DNA of 64,000 nt, from contig OZ023213.1 in assembly GCA_963995525.1 (NCBI GenBank), positions 23,970,598-24,034,597 of the forward strand, given 5' to 3'. The translations under genes were made by a program, and so were the position numbers. Position 1 is the first letter of the stretch. Each line of letters starts with the position of its first letter. Below, piece after piece: positions 48,811 through 60,540 of the stretch. The DNA is from Escarpia spicata. Taxonomy: Eukaryota; Annelida; Polychaeta; Sabellida; Siboglinidae. The notes below the pieces were generated by a model, which was not told where the DNA came from, searched no databases, and worked only from the letters and a program-made list of their open reading frames with translations.

Positions 48811-49190
48811 AGCTTAGGCTCTGGCAGTGGCGGAGCCAAAAGCTACTATTTCAACATTTATGAATGCCCTAGTAGTGAGATATGGCTTAGGCTCTGACAG
48901 TGGCGGAGCCAAAAGCTAATGTTTCAATAGTTAGGAATGCACTAGTAGTGAGATATGGCTTAGGCTCTGACAGTGGCGGAGCCAAAAGCTAATGTTTCAA
49001 TAGTTAGGAATGCACTAGTAGTGATATATGGCTTAGGCTCTGACAGTGGCGGAGCCAAAAGTTATTGTTTCAATAGTTAAGAATGCACTGGTAGTGATAT
49101 ATGGCTTAGGCTCTGACAGTGGCGGAGCCAAAAGCTAATATTTCAACAGTTATGAATGATGCAGCTCTATATATGGCCCTAGTATTGTAT
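48811..49190 (+). repeat. 73-bp tandem repeat downstream of the recombinase
   Basis: CTTAGGCTC starts at 48813, 48886, 48959, 49032 and 49105: exact 73-bp spacing. Each copy contains TGACAGTGGCGGAGCCAAAA. Decayed partial copies of GACAGTGGC continue to about 49315. Confidence 0.95.
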
Positions 49191-49370
49191 GGCAACAGGT
49201 AAGCTTAGACTGACAGTGGCATATTTCTTCAGATATCATGATTTATGCTTGATTATTTGCTCATAGTATGCGTATACCCTAGTAGGATGTTATGGCAGCC
49301 CTGACAGTGGCGGGGTTGACCGAACGGTTTGGTGGGGGTCGGTCACATTGTATAGTTGGGGTGACCTGGT

Positions 49371-49505
49371 GGCGGAGTGACCCCCACACATGTGGTGAAT
49401 AGTGTATATATTGGTCGAGTGACCCACACACATATGATGAATTGTACGTAGTAGACAGTAGTGCTTAGCAGTCAGGGGCCGGCATGCTTGCTGTCGTTGT
49501 CACAA
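49371..49505 (+). repeat. Direct repeat B1 of the putative YR element
   Basis: About 134 bp, GGCGGAGTGACCCCCACACA to GTCGTTGTCACA, repeated at 49979-50113 with two substitutions seen. Confidence 0.9.
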
Positions 49506-49948
49506 TGGATGTGTATGTAACAATTTATAACAATATACAGTCAATAAAATTGCATGTCATTAATTTGGCCTAATTCAATCAATACCTGACTTGCGTTGTT
49601 CCTTCTGCATAAATGAATGTATGTAAACAACGGGGACATACTGCGTTTTATGTGGAAGTAACAACTCATGCAGCGTAGCTATTGGCTCATAACATATTTG
49701 GTTACGAGGCTATACGACTCGCGCATGCGCGTTATACACCAGTATTTAAGCAATAGCAGCAGCGGGATCGACCTCATTCATTCAAAATTATTGGGGAGTG
49801 TTCACAGCGTTTATTCAGCTTATTTGGACTTCGATTTATGTAGTTAGAATGTAGTTGTGCTTTATGCTAGATGAGTGTGTTCGTGTAATATTGATCAAGT
49901 TTAGAATTCCCACCCTCCCTCCCCTTTAACAGTGGGTGACTTTTAGCA
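49506..49948 (+). promoter_or_regulatory. Segment between the direct repeats (A2-like), with polyA signal and promoter-like boxes
   Basis: AATAAA at 49543-49548 comes first. Then a CCAAT-type ATTGGCTCAT at 49681 and a TATA-like TATTTAAG at 49743 follow. The order (polyA signal then promoter) fits a terminal region used for both ends of a retroelement RNA. Inferred from motifs only. Confidence 0.4.
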
Positions 49949-49978
49949 GGGCGGAGTGACCCCCACACATGTAGTGAA

Positions 49979-50113
49979 GGCGGAGTGACCCCCACACATG
50001 TGGTGAATAGTGTATATATTGGTGGAGTGACCCACACACATATGATGAATTGTACGTAGTAGACAGTAGTGCTTAGCAATCAGGGGCCGGCATGCTTGCT
50101 GTCGTTGTCACAA
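49979..50113 (+). repeat. Direct repeat B2 of the putative YR element
   Basis: Second copy of the 134-bp repeat. A short extra copy of its first 28 bases lies just upstream (49951-49978). Confidence 0.9.
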
Positions 50114-50670
50114 ATGCAGCCACTTTTGGGCATAAAGATAGTAGGAATGTGATGTATAACATGCAAACCAGATGGGAAACTGAACCCTTGTACAGCCCCA
50201 TCAAAGTTTCTCAGGCACACATTCCTACAACATGACGACAATATACAAACATACATTATTTGTCGCTATAGAAGTATAAAACCACTATGAATATAAACCT
50301 AAGCAAACAACACAAACATTCCACCACCAATAGACACATGCAATTACAAAAAGGTGGGGCCATTCAGCCAAAAGGTCACCAAGAGGAACCTGTGACATGC
50401 AATCTGTAAATTATCTATCTAATAAATCTTAATGACAAGAAGTGTTTAGCTGTGATTTCGTAGATGAATACATAATATATATATACAGCGTGTTTGAGTT
50501 ACACCGCGGCGATATCAAAGCAAGCCGTCTGTCTGTAGCCGGGTATGTTGTCTGTGTCACCCGCTGGGGTAACAAAGGCAGTGATTTACAGATATTTTGA
50601 CCCAGGTCGCAATGACACTCGAGTAGCCTATTTTCAAGACTTGCCTTGGAATTCGCAGAGATGACGTGGG
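50114..50670. other. No gene seen
   Basis: Unique-looking, AT-rich; nothing recognised. Confidence 0.5.
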
Positions 50671-50673
50671 ACT

Positions 50674-51165
50674 CACACATGCACGCTCACATGCACGCAC
50701 TCACGCACGTACGCGTGAACAATATGCATTCACACACACGCACTCTCTCACTGATTCAATCACTCACGTGCAAACACATACGAGCGCGCGAAAGCATACA
50801 TACACAAATGCGCACGCACGCTCACCAACTCGCACGCACACACGATCATACACTCTCTCTCTCTGACGCACTCACTCATTCCCTCACTCACTCACTCACG
50901 CACACACGCACACACGCACACACGCACACACGCACACACGCACACACGCACACACGCACACACGCACACACGCACACACGCACACACGCTCACTCGCTCA
51001 CTCGCTCACTCACTCACTCACTCACTCACTCACTCACTCACTCACTCACTCACTCACTCACTCACTCACTCACTCACTCACTCACTCACTCACTCACTCA
51101 CTCACTCACTCACTCACTCACTCACTCACTCGTTCACTCACTCGTTCACTCGTTCACACTTACAC
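50674..51165 (+). repeat. Compound microsatellite: CA-rich, (CACACACG)n, (ACTC)n
   Basis: An 8-bp CACACACG repeat at about 50899-50990 runs into (ACTC)n to about 51130, then degenerates as CGTTCACT. The ACTC end forms the left edge of the 4.6-kb duplication. Confidence 0.95.
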
Positions 51166-51524
51166 TCATTTGAGAACATCTTTATCACAAAGGTGTAGTG
51201 TGCAAATGATATATATATCGTAAATTTGTTTCAAGTGTATTACGTGTTCGGAAAAACCCTGGAAACGTACTCGAGTAACCAAACCCGAAGTCGCCATGTT
51301 GTTTCCCCTGAGAAGAAAGAAGTTGATTAATGGTAGTTTTGTATGTGTCAACGCTATATCGTAAATTTGTTTCTAGTGTATTACGTGTCCGGAAAAAAAA
51401 CCTGAATAAATACTCGAACAAGAATTCCCCAGAACGAAGTAAACAGAAGTAGAAACGAAATGGAAACTTCCACAGTGTAATTTTAGGGACATTGTGGCAC
51501 CTCAACCATGTGCGCGTGCACACA

Positions 51525-51708
51525 CACACAGGCACACGCACACACACACAAACACACACACGCACGCGCACACACACATACTCTCACACACAAACACACA
51601 CACATGCATGCACATACAGACACACACATGTACAAATACACACACGCACGTACGCACGCAAGCTCACACACACACACACACACACACTCACACTCACACA
51701 CACACACG
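51525..51708 (+). repeat. (CA)n-rich microsatellite (block A)
   Basis: CA run with many CACGCA and ACATAC interruptions. The copy at 56220-56403 appears identical. Confidence 0.95.
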
Positions 51709-51709
51709 G

Positions 51710-54483
51710 GTTTCAGGGCAAAACGCCGTGAACGCCATTTATGATATTTAGCCCTAACAGGGACGAATAAAATTTTTACTCAAGGTTTAAGCTCGTATAA
51801 CATATAATGTATACCAAAAACGCGACGTATCCCTGTTAATCGACATGTATTCTCCAAGTCAGCACCGCCTTGCCTCCTGTCATCGCTACACTAGTGACTC
51901 GCTACGTTTGGGTATAGCCTGAAATACTATTCGCCATTTGCGCCTATTGAAACGTTCTAAATGTAAACAAGTCATTCAAATAGCGAACACAGCTGTAGGA
52001 TCAGCGTGGCTAGCCGCACGTTCTTGGAATTGCTATTTTTGCGTGATTCCCAGTGAAGACCGGAACTGATTCAGCCAACTTCCTTTTCAAAATTAATTAC
52101 CTTAAGAGAACGATTCTGCTTAACGAAATAGACAGATCAAAGTAAAACGAAAATAATGCAATTATAACTGGACACATCAACCATACGGCAGTTTACACGA
52201 TACGCTTGCTCAGTTATAAGTCCATAAGTTTGTCTAAAGTCCATAGCAAAATGGCGGAAATGTCAAGGTACTTACAGTGCAATCTCTGTCTCCACGGCCG
52301 ATCTAGCCAGTGTCTGGTGTAAAGACCTATATACGAATCATCGAATTTATCTGGTATCCAAGCATCGCATTTACATATGCGAAATAAGACGAAGACGCAA
52401 TTTGGGATTTACCAAACATTTTACAACCCAGACTTATCATAATACAATCTATCATTAATAATTTATACCTTGCAGTTAGCCAACGAATCTTGCTTCTTTT
52501 TATATTTGAAATGGTAAAATTAATAGCACTAAACACCGAGAGAAAGAGTAAGAGAGGAGATACCTGTAACATCGGGGATTGTCTACACTTTGAAGAGATC
52601 GCCAGTGACACGCAATGCCTAAGTGATTGGATAAACATGCACATCAAGACACCTTGCTATTATGAATCCTGACATATTTATCGTATAGATCTGCTACGCC
52701 AGCATCGCTTTTGCATATGCAACTTAAACGAAGACGCAATTTGTGATTTATCGAATACTCCACAGCCCAGACTTATTATAACAAAATCTACCATTTATAA
52801 TTTATAGCAGGGAACCAACGACTCTTTTTATATGAGAAACGTTATTATTAAGCACTGTAAACACGACGGGTGTATAAGTTTGTCTAAATTACATGACAAA
52901 AATGTGTGATACAACTATATGATTAACTACGGATGTGTTTGATGCCGAGACATCAAGGAGGCAGACGGAGCACCTCACGCGTGAATAGACACGCGGAAGG
53001 AATACAGGCCTCACGGGAGAGAAGGGAAACTTGGGAGACACTATATATACGTTGCTCCAGTTCACTCAGCTGTACGAATGAGTACCAGTGGTGGATATCT
53101 GTGTACGAATAGCCTTCGCGCTGCGGCCGTGATACGGTAACAGCCAGTCGGACGGACGGACGGACGGACGGACGGACGGACGGACGGACGGACGGACGGA
53201 CGGACGGACGGACAGACGGACGGGCGTTATGACACTCTCATTCACACATTAGACTAGAGGGTTAACCCTCGATACCTAGATGTATTAATGCAATGCATAA
53301 CGACACTTTGCAGACATGCTGCCCTCATTTGATTATTAGTGATGATGCCCGCGCGGAGATTTTGATTACGGCAAAAGCTTTTTTTTCAATGCAACTTTCA
53401 CGCTCGATAACCACGTCATAGTTACCGCGTCGGAAAGCAGGCGCGTACGCGAGTTTTCGCTTGGTGATATTGAAATGAAATGTTTCACAGCCATAACTTC
53501 AGCTTCTTTTAATGTACATGGGGGCGCATTCCAAAGGTCTAGGGGGCAAGTAACGGGGGCATGTTAAAAAAGATCTAGGGGCACGCTAAATCCGCCCATG
53601 GTACCTGCCACAAAATAATTATTGATTATGCGTTCATAAAATACAACGGTAGTCTCTTTACTATCATGTATGTTGTAACGTGTTTTGTATGCTCGGCTTA
53701 TCTAGAGACCCTTACTCCTACTTAATACATTTTAGTGCTGATATCCAGATGTCACCATGGCGACACTTGATGCCCATGGCGGTTTGTTGCTCCATCGGGG
53801 TATAAGGCAGAGTGTAGTAGCTGTCTAGTCCGATTATTGCTTGATGCAGTTCGTAAACGAGCAATTTTATATAAATAATGTGCAAACAATAAAAGGCGTC
53901 AGTGAAATACGTGCGGTCTGACCTTGCTATCCAGCTATTTACCACTAGCTTTCTCTCCAGCTAGGCCAGACAGCCTAGGTACATGTTACAACAGCCCGTT
54001 ACTATCCCGTGGCTTGTCTGAGCTCATTTTGGATAACAAAGATGATTCAGCTCACCTATGCTGAAGGAAGAGTAACGGAAGCCAAATAGTCGCCGCAAGA
54101 GCTGGTGATGCCACGTGTGACTTAATTGCAATTTGATCGTCGGCCCGTGTACGTGCGATGACACGGCAAGGAATACAAGACTATATTTCGAAATTTCTGT
54201 AGTACTATTGTTCTACGATCTTCCTCTCTCTCTTAAGTCTGGCGAGTATGGTAATTAGTTTTCTCTTGGATTTAGTAGTTGGACATAACGTCAGTTTGGT
54301 GTGTGTGTGTTGTCATCGTCTAGCATCTCACGTACTTTCTTCTCATGTTGGTGTCCCACCTATAGAAACGTCATTGTTCCCGCGGTTGACCGCCAAATGT
54401 CATGTTAGGGATTGCTGTATGTTTACAAAGTGTGAACTGTTGCAACCATTCGTTAAGGGCACGGAGAGGATTGGGTGAGGATG
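51710..54483. other. Non-repeat core of block A
   Basis: No gene recognised. Frames at 52327-52647 (-), 52490-52672 (+) and 53718-53945 (-) are open but match nothing I know. An older internal duplication is visible: 52360-52500 and 52705-52845 share GAAGACGCAATTTG, CCCAGACTTAT and ATAATTTATA. Confidence 0.5.
53151..53217 (+). repeat. (GGAC)n microsatellite (block A)
   Basis: About 16 copies of CGGA; block B has a shorter run at 57843-57880. Confidence 0.95.
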
Positions 54484-55228
54484 CGAGTGAGTGATTGATT
54501 GAGTGTGTGTGTGTGTGTGTGTTTGTTTGCGTGTGCGTGCGTAAGTGTGTATGTATGTGTGTGAGTGAGTGAGTGAGTGAGTGAGTGAGTGAGTGAGTGA
54601 GTGAGTGAGTGAGTGAGTGAGTGAGTGAGTGAGTGAGTGAGTGAGTGAGAGAGTGAGTTGGTGGGTGGGTGAGTGAGTGAGTGAATGAGTGAGTGAGTGA
54701 GTGAGTGGGTGAGTGAGTGAGTAAGTGAGTGAGTGGGTGAGTAAGTGAGTGAGTGGATGAGTGAGTGAGTGAGTGAGTGAGAGAGTGAGTTGGTGGGTGG
54801 GTGAGTGAGTGAGTGAGTGAATGAGTGAGTGAGTGAGTGAGTGAGTGAGTGAGTGAGTGAGTGAGTGAGTGAGTGAGTGAGTGAGTGAGTGAGAGAGTGA
54901 GTTGGTGGGTGGGTGAGTGAGTGAGTGAATGAGTGAGTGAGTGAGTGAGTGAGTGAGTGAGTGAGTGGGTGAGTGAGTGGGTGAGTGAGTGAGTGAGTGA
55001 GTGAGTGAGTGAGTGGGTGAGTGAGTGAGTGAGTGAGTGAGTGAGTGAGTGAGTGAGTGAGTGAGTGAGTGAGTGAGTGAGTGAGTGAGTGAGTGAGTGA
55101 GTGAGTGAGTGAGTGAGTGAGTGAGTGAGTGAGTGAGTGAGTGAGTGAGTGAGTGAGTGAGTGAGTGAGTGAGTGAGTGAGTGAGTGAGTGAGTGAGTGA
55201 GTGAGTGAGTGAGTGAGTGAGTGAGTGG
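54484..55228 (+). repeat. (GTGA)n array, about 745 bp (block A)
   Basis: Long GTGA array with regularly spaced variants (GAGAGAGTGAGTTGGTGGGT). Those variants recur, showing higher-order units. Minus-strand THSLTHS frames come only from the period. Confidence 0.97.
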
Positions 55229-55655
55229 ACATTTTATAGTTCCTACAATGTATGGTTTGAATAATCCCACCAATATGTGACCCTTGGGCCTATGCGTTTT
55301 GGAGGTCCTTAATACACGAGAAACCACAGACAGGAAACAAAGTGCTCAGGTCTACCGCTACGCATAGTTAGCTTTTCAACCATATAAACACAACATAGTC
55401 TGAAATCATTAATTATATTTATTAGTGTTGCACATTGAAGTTTTCGGTACAGACGTACGCCGAGTCGGTGACATTCATGTTAGTTTGGTAACAACAGTAA
55501 TCAGTTACTGTCGTATGATTCTAAGAAGTGCATATTCTTTAAGCCCACGTCCAATGGTTGTGTCGTCAGACCACAAAAAGGACGAACAATCTAGGATAAT
55601 GAGGAACGTCTTCGACCTTCTTCAAGCGCTTGCACGATACCGACTCATTAGACCG

Positions 55656-55860
55656 CACACACACTCTCTCTCTCACTCGCTCACTCGCTCACTCGCTCAC
55701 TCACTCACTCACTCACTCACTCACTCACTCACTCACTCACTCACTCACTCACTCACTCACTCACTCACTCACTCACTCACTCACTCACTCACTCACTCAC
55801 TCACTCACTCACTCACTCACTCACTCGTTCACTCACTCGTTCACTCGTTCACACTTACAC
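55656..55860 (+). repeat. (ACTC)n microsatellite at the duplication junction
   Basis: CACACACTCTCTCTCTCACTCG and then ACTC repeats. It joins the copy of unit 4's flank to the start of block B. Confidence 0.95.
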
Positions 55861-58800
55861 TCATTTGAGAACATCTTTATCACAAAGGTGTAGTGTGCAA
55901 ATGATATATATATCGTAAATTTGTTTCAAGTGTATTACGTGTTCGGAAAAAACCTGGAAACGTACTCGAGTAACCAAACCCGAAGTCGCCATGTTGTTTC
56001 CCCTGAGAAGAAAGAAGTTGATTAATGGTAGTTTTGTATGTGTCAACGCTATATCGTAAATTTGTTTCTAGTGTATTACGTGTCCGGAAAAAAACCCTGA
56101 ATAAATACTCGAACAAGAATTCCCCAGAACGAAGTAAACAGAAGTAGAAACGAAATGGAAACTTCCACAGTGTAATTTTAGGGACATTGTGGCACCTCAA
56201 CCATGTGCGCGTGCACACACACACAGGCACACGCACACACACACAAACACACACACGCACGCGCACACACACATACTCTCACACACAAACACACACACAT
56301 GCATGCACATACAGACACACACATGTACAAATACACACACGCACGTACGCACGCAAGCTCACACACACACACACACACACACTCACACTCACACACACAC
56401 ACGGGTTTCAGGGCAAAACGCCGTGAACGCCATTTATGATATTTAGCCCTAACAGGGACGAATAAAATTTTTACTCAAGGTTTAAGCTCGTATAACATAT
56501 AATGTATACCAAAAACGCGACGTATCCCTGTTAATCGACATGTATTCTCCAAGTCAGCACCGCCTTGCCTCCTGTCATCGCTACACTAGTGACTCGCTAC
56601 GTTTGGGTATAGCCTGAAATACTATTCGCCATTTGCGCCTATTGAAACGTTCTAAATGTAAACAAGTCATTCAAATAGCGAACACAGCTGTAGGATCAGC
56701 GTGGCTAGCCGCACGTTCTTGGAATTGCTATTTTTGCGTGATTCCCAGTGAAGACCGGAACTGATTCAGCCAACTTCCTTTTCAAAATTAATTACCTTAA
56801 GAGAACGATTCTGCTTAACGAAATAGACAGATCAAAGTAAAACGAAAATAATGCAATTATAACTGGACACATCAACCATACGGCAGTTTACACGATACGC
56901 TTGCTCAGTTATAAGTCCATAAGTTTGTCTAAAGTCCATAGCAAAATGGCGGAAATGTCAAGGTACTTACAGTGCAATCTCTGTCTCCACGGCCGATCTA
57001 GCCAGTGTCTGGTGTAAAGACCTATATACGAATCATCGAATTTATCTGGTATCCAAGCATCGCATTTACATATGCGAAATAAGACGAAGACGCAATTTGG
57101 GATTTACCAAACATTTTACAACCCAGACTTATCATAATACAATCTATCATTAATAATTTATACCTTGCAGTTAGCCAACGAATCTTGCTTCTTTTTATAT
57201 TTGAAATGGTAAAATTAATAGCACTAAACACCGAGAGAAAGAGTAAGAGAGGAGATACCTGTAACATCGGGGATTGTCTACACTTTGAAGAGATCGCCAG
57301 TGACACGCAATGCCTAAGTGATTGGATAAACATGCACATCAAGACACCTTGCTATTATGAATCCTGACATATTTATCGTATAGATCTGCTACGCCAGCAT
57401 CGCTTTTGCATATGCAACTTAAACGAAGACGCAATTTGTGATTTATCGAATACTCCACAGCCCAGACTTATTATAACAAAATCTACCATTTATAATTTAT
57501 AGCAGGGAACCAACGACTCTTTTTATATGAGAAACGTTATTATTAAGCACTGTAAACACGACGGGTGTATAAGTTTGTCTAAATTACATGACAAAAATGT
57601 GTGATACAACTATATGATTAACTACGGATGTGTTTGATGCCGAGACATCAAGGAGGCAGACGGAGCACCTCACGCGTGAATAGACACGCGGAAGGAATAC
57701 AGGCCTCACGGGAGAGAAGGGAAACTTGGGAGACACTATATATACGTTGCTCCAGTTCACTCAGCTGTACGAATGAGTACCAGTGGTGGATATCTGTGTA
57801 CGAATAGCCTTCGCGCTGCGGCCGTGATACGGTAACAGCCAGTCGGACGGACGGACGGACGGACGGACGGACGGACAGACGGACGGGCGTTATGACACTC
57901 TCATTCACACATTAGACTAGAGGGTTAACCCTCGATACCTAGATGTATTAATGCAATGCATAACGACACTTTGCAGACATGCTGCCCTCATTTGATTATT
58001 AGTGATGATGCCCGCGCGGAGATTTTGATTACGGCAAAAGCTTTTTTTTCAATGCAACTTTCACGCTCGATAACCACGTCATAGTTACCGCGTCGGAAAG
58101 CAGGCGCGTACGCGAGTTTTCGCTTGGTGATATTGAAATGAAATGTTTCACAGCCATAACTTCAGCTTCTTTTAATGTACATGGGGGCGCATTCCAAAGG
58201 TCTAGGGGGCAAGTAACGGGGGCATGTTAAAAAAGATCTAGGGGCACGCTAAATCCGCCCATGGTACCTGCCACAAAATAATTATTGATTATGCGTTCAT
58301 AAAATACAACGGTAGTCTCTTTACTATCATGTATGTTGTAACGTGTTTTGTATGCTCGGCTTATCTAGAGACCCTTACTCCTACTTAATACATTTTAGTG
58401 CTGATATCCAGATGTCACCATGGCGACACTTGATGCCCATGGCGGTTTGTTGCTCCATCGGGGTATAAGGCAGAGTGTAGTAGCTGTCTAGTCCGATTAT
58501 TGCTTGATGCAGTTCGTAAACGAGCAATTTTATATAAATAATGTGCAAACAATAAAAGGCGTCAGTGAAATACGTGCGGTCTGACCTTGCTATCCAGCTA
58601 TTTACCACTAGCTTTCTCTCCAGCTAGGCCAGACAGCCTAGGTACATGTTACAACAGCCCGTTACTATCCCGTGGCTTGTCTGAGCTCATTTTGGATAAC
58701 AAAGATGATTCAGCTCACCTATGCTGAAGGAAGAGTAACGGAAGCCAAATAGTCGCCGCAAGAGCTGGTGATGCCACGTGTGACTTAATTGCAATTTGAT

Positions 58801-59144
58801 CGTCGGCCCGTGTACGTGCGATGACACGGCAAGGAATACAAGACTATATTTCGAAATTTCTGTAGTACTATTGTTCTACGATCTTCCTCTCTCTCTTAAG
58901 TCTGGCGAGTATGGTAATTAGTTTTCTCTTGGATTTAGTAGTTGGACATAACGTCAGTTTGGTGTGTGTGTGTTGTCATCGTCTAGCATCTCACGTACTT
59001 TCTTCTCATGTTGGTGTCCCACCTATAGAAACGTCATTGTTCCCGCGGTTGACCGCCAAATGTCATGTTAGGGATTGCTGTATGTTTACAAAGTGTGAAC
59101 TGTTGCAACCATTCGTTAAGGGCACGGAGAGGATTGGGTGAGGA

Positions 59145-59780
59145 TGCGAGTGAGTGATTGATTGAGTGTGTGTGTGTGTGTGTGTTTGTTTGCGTGTGCG
59201 TGCGTAAGTGTGTATGTATGTGTGTGAGTGAGTGAGTGAGTGAGTGAGTGAGTGAGTGAGTGAGTGAGTGAGTGAGAGAGTGAGTTGGTGGGTGGGTGAG
59301 TGAGTGAGTGAGTGAATGAGTGAGTGAGTGAGTGGGTGAGTGAGTAAGTGAGTGAGTGGGTGAGTGAGTAAGTGAGTGAGTGGATGAGTGAGTGAGTGAG
59401 TGAGAGAGTGAGTTGGTGGGTGGGTGAGTGAGTGAGTGAGTGAATGAGTGAGTGAGTGAGTGAGTGAGTGAGTGAGTGAGTGAGTGAGTGAGTGAGTGAG
59501 TGAGTGAGTGAGAGAGTGAGTTGGTGGGTGGGTGAGTGAGTGAGTGAATGAGTGAGTGAGTGAGTGAGTGAGTGAGTGAGTGAGTGAGTGAGTGAGTGAG
59601 TGGGTGAGTGAGTGAGTGGGTGGGTGGGTGAGTGAGTGAGTGAGTGAGTGAGTGAGTGAGTGAGTGAGTGAGTGAGTGAGTGAGTGAGTGAGTGAGTGAG
59701 TGAGTGAGTGAGTGAGTGAGTGAGTGAGTGAGTGAGTGAGTGAGTGAGTGAGTGAGTGAGTGAGTGAGTGAGTGAGTGGA
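59145..59780 (+). repeat. (GTGA)n array, about 630 bp (block B), downstream of TIL unit 4
   Basis: Same variant units as block A, fewer copies. Confidence 0.97.
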
Positions 59781-59968
59781 CATTTTATAGTTCCTACAAT
59801 GTATGGTTTGAATAATCCCACCAATATGTGACCCTTGGGCCTATGTGTTTTGGAGGTCCTTAATACACGAGAAACCACAGACAGGAAACAAAGTGCTCAG
59901 GTCTACCGCTACGCATAGTTAGCTTTTCAACCATATAAACACAACATAGTCTGAAATCATTAATTATA

Positions 59969-59974
59969 TTTATT
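59969..59974 (-). terminator. Possible polyA signal of TIL unit 4
   Basis: AATAAA on the minus strand, about 225 bases after the stop codon; also present in the block A copy. Confidence 0.35.
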
Positions 59975-60198
59975 AGTGTTGCACATTGAAGTTTTCGGTA
60001 CAGACGTACGCCGAGTCGGTGACATTCATGTTAGTTTGGTAACAACAGTAATCAGTTACTGTCGTATGATTCTAAGAAGTGCATATTCTTTAAGCCCACG
60101 TCCAATGGTTGTGTCGTCAGACCACAAAAAGGACGAACAATCTAGGATAATGAGGAACGTCTTCGACCTTCTTCAAGCGCTTGCACGATACCGACTCA

Positions 60199-60392
60199 TT
60201 AGACCGGTCTTGGCCAGAGATTATGCTTCTCGCACGTGCTCTGGTTCAGGCAGCTGTTGCCTTGCTGGTAGGGACTGGAGCGAGGGCATTGGCACCTCGC
60301 GACACACTTGAAGCTGCAGTTGATGACCGGCTTACGGCAAGTGCGAGTGCACGCGCGTCCACATGTCGTCCACACGAGCTCACCAGGACAAA
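60199..60392 (-). CDS. Unit 4 terminal exon: TIL domain
   Basis: Acceptor GTTTGCAG|TTTGTCC; the C carried over from exon 3 plus TT gives Leu, then CPGE. Stop TAA at 60199-60201. Ten cysteines in TIL spacing. Confidence 0.85.
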
Positions 60393-60502
60393 CTGCAAAC
60401 ATGACTCGACAACTTGTACACAATAGAGACTTGTGCGAGGTGAGTGTGAACAATAAATAATGTTAAGGTTGTGTTGTAGGTGCCTTTAATTAATGAGATA
60501 GT

Positions 60503-60540
<38 letters not shown>

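Larger units (their letters stand above)
50988..55655. repeat. 4.6-kb tandem duplication, block A
   Basis: Nearly identical to block B (55679-60206), at an offset of 4695, then 4663, then 4551 bases as the microsatellites differ in length. Only a few base changes are visible: A/C changes in two homopolymer-like runs and ATGCG versus ATGTG near 55290. It contains (CA)n 51525-51708, (GGAC)n 53151-53217, (GTGA)n 54484-55228 and, at the right end, a copy of TIL unit 4's 3' flank up to 5 bases past its stop codon. Confidence 0.95.
55679..60206. repeat. 4.6-kb tandem duplication, block B
   Basis: Second copy. It runs without a break into the intact TIL unit 4, so block B holds the native context and block A is the added copy (inference). 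Confidence 0.93.

Noticed and set aside
49867..50079. Minus-strand ORF with repeated TPPIYTLFTTCVGVTPP
   Set aside because: It lies over the B2 direct repeat and its partial extra copy; the repeat explains the residue pattern.
53718..53945. Conserved gene in both duplication blocks (also 58381-58608)
   Set aside because: Identity comes from the recent 4.6-kb duplication, not selection; no domain recognised.
54371..55327. Minus-strand frames of up to 318 codons reading THSLTHSLTHS
   Set aside because: Pure product of the (GTGA)n array, whose 4-bp period has no stop in these frames; same at 59034-59878, 50646-51173 and 55425-55868.
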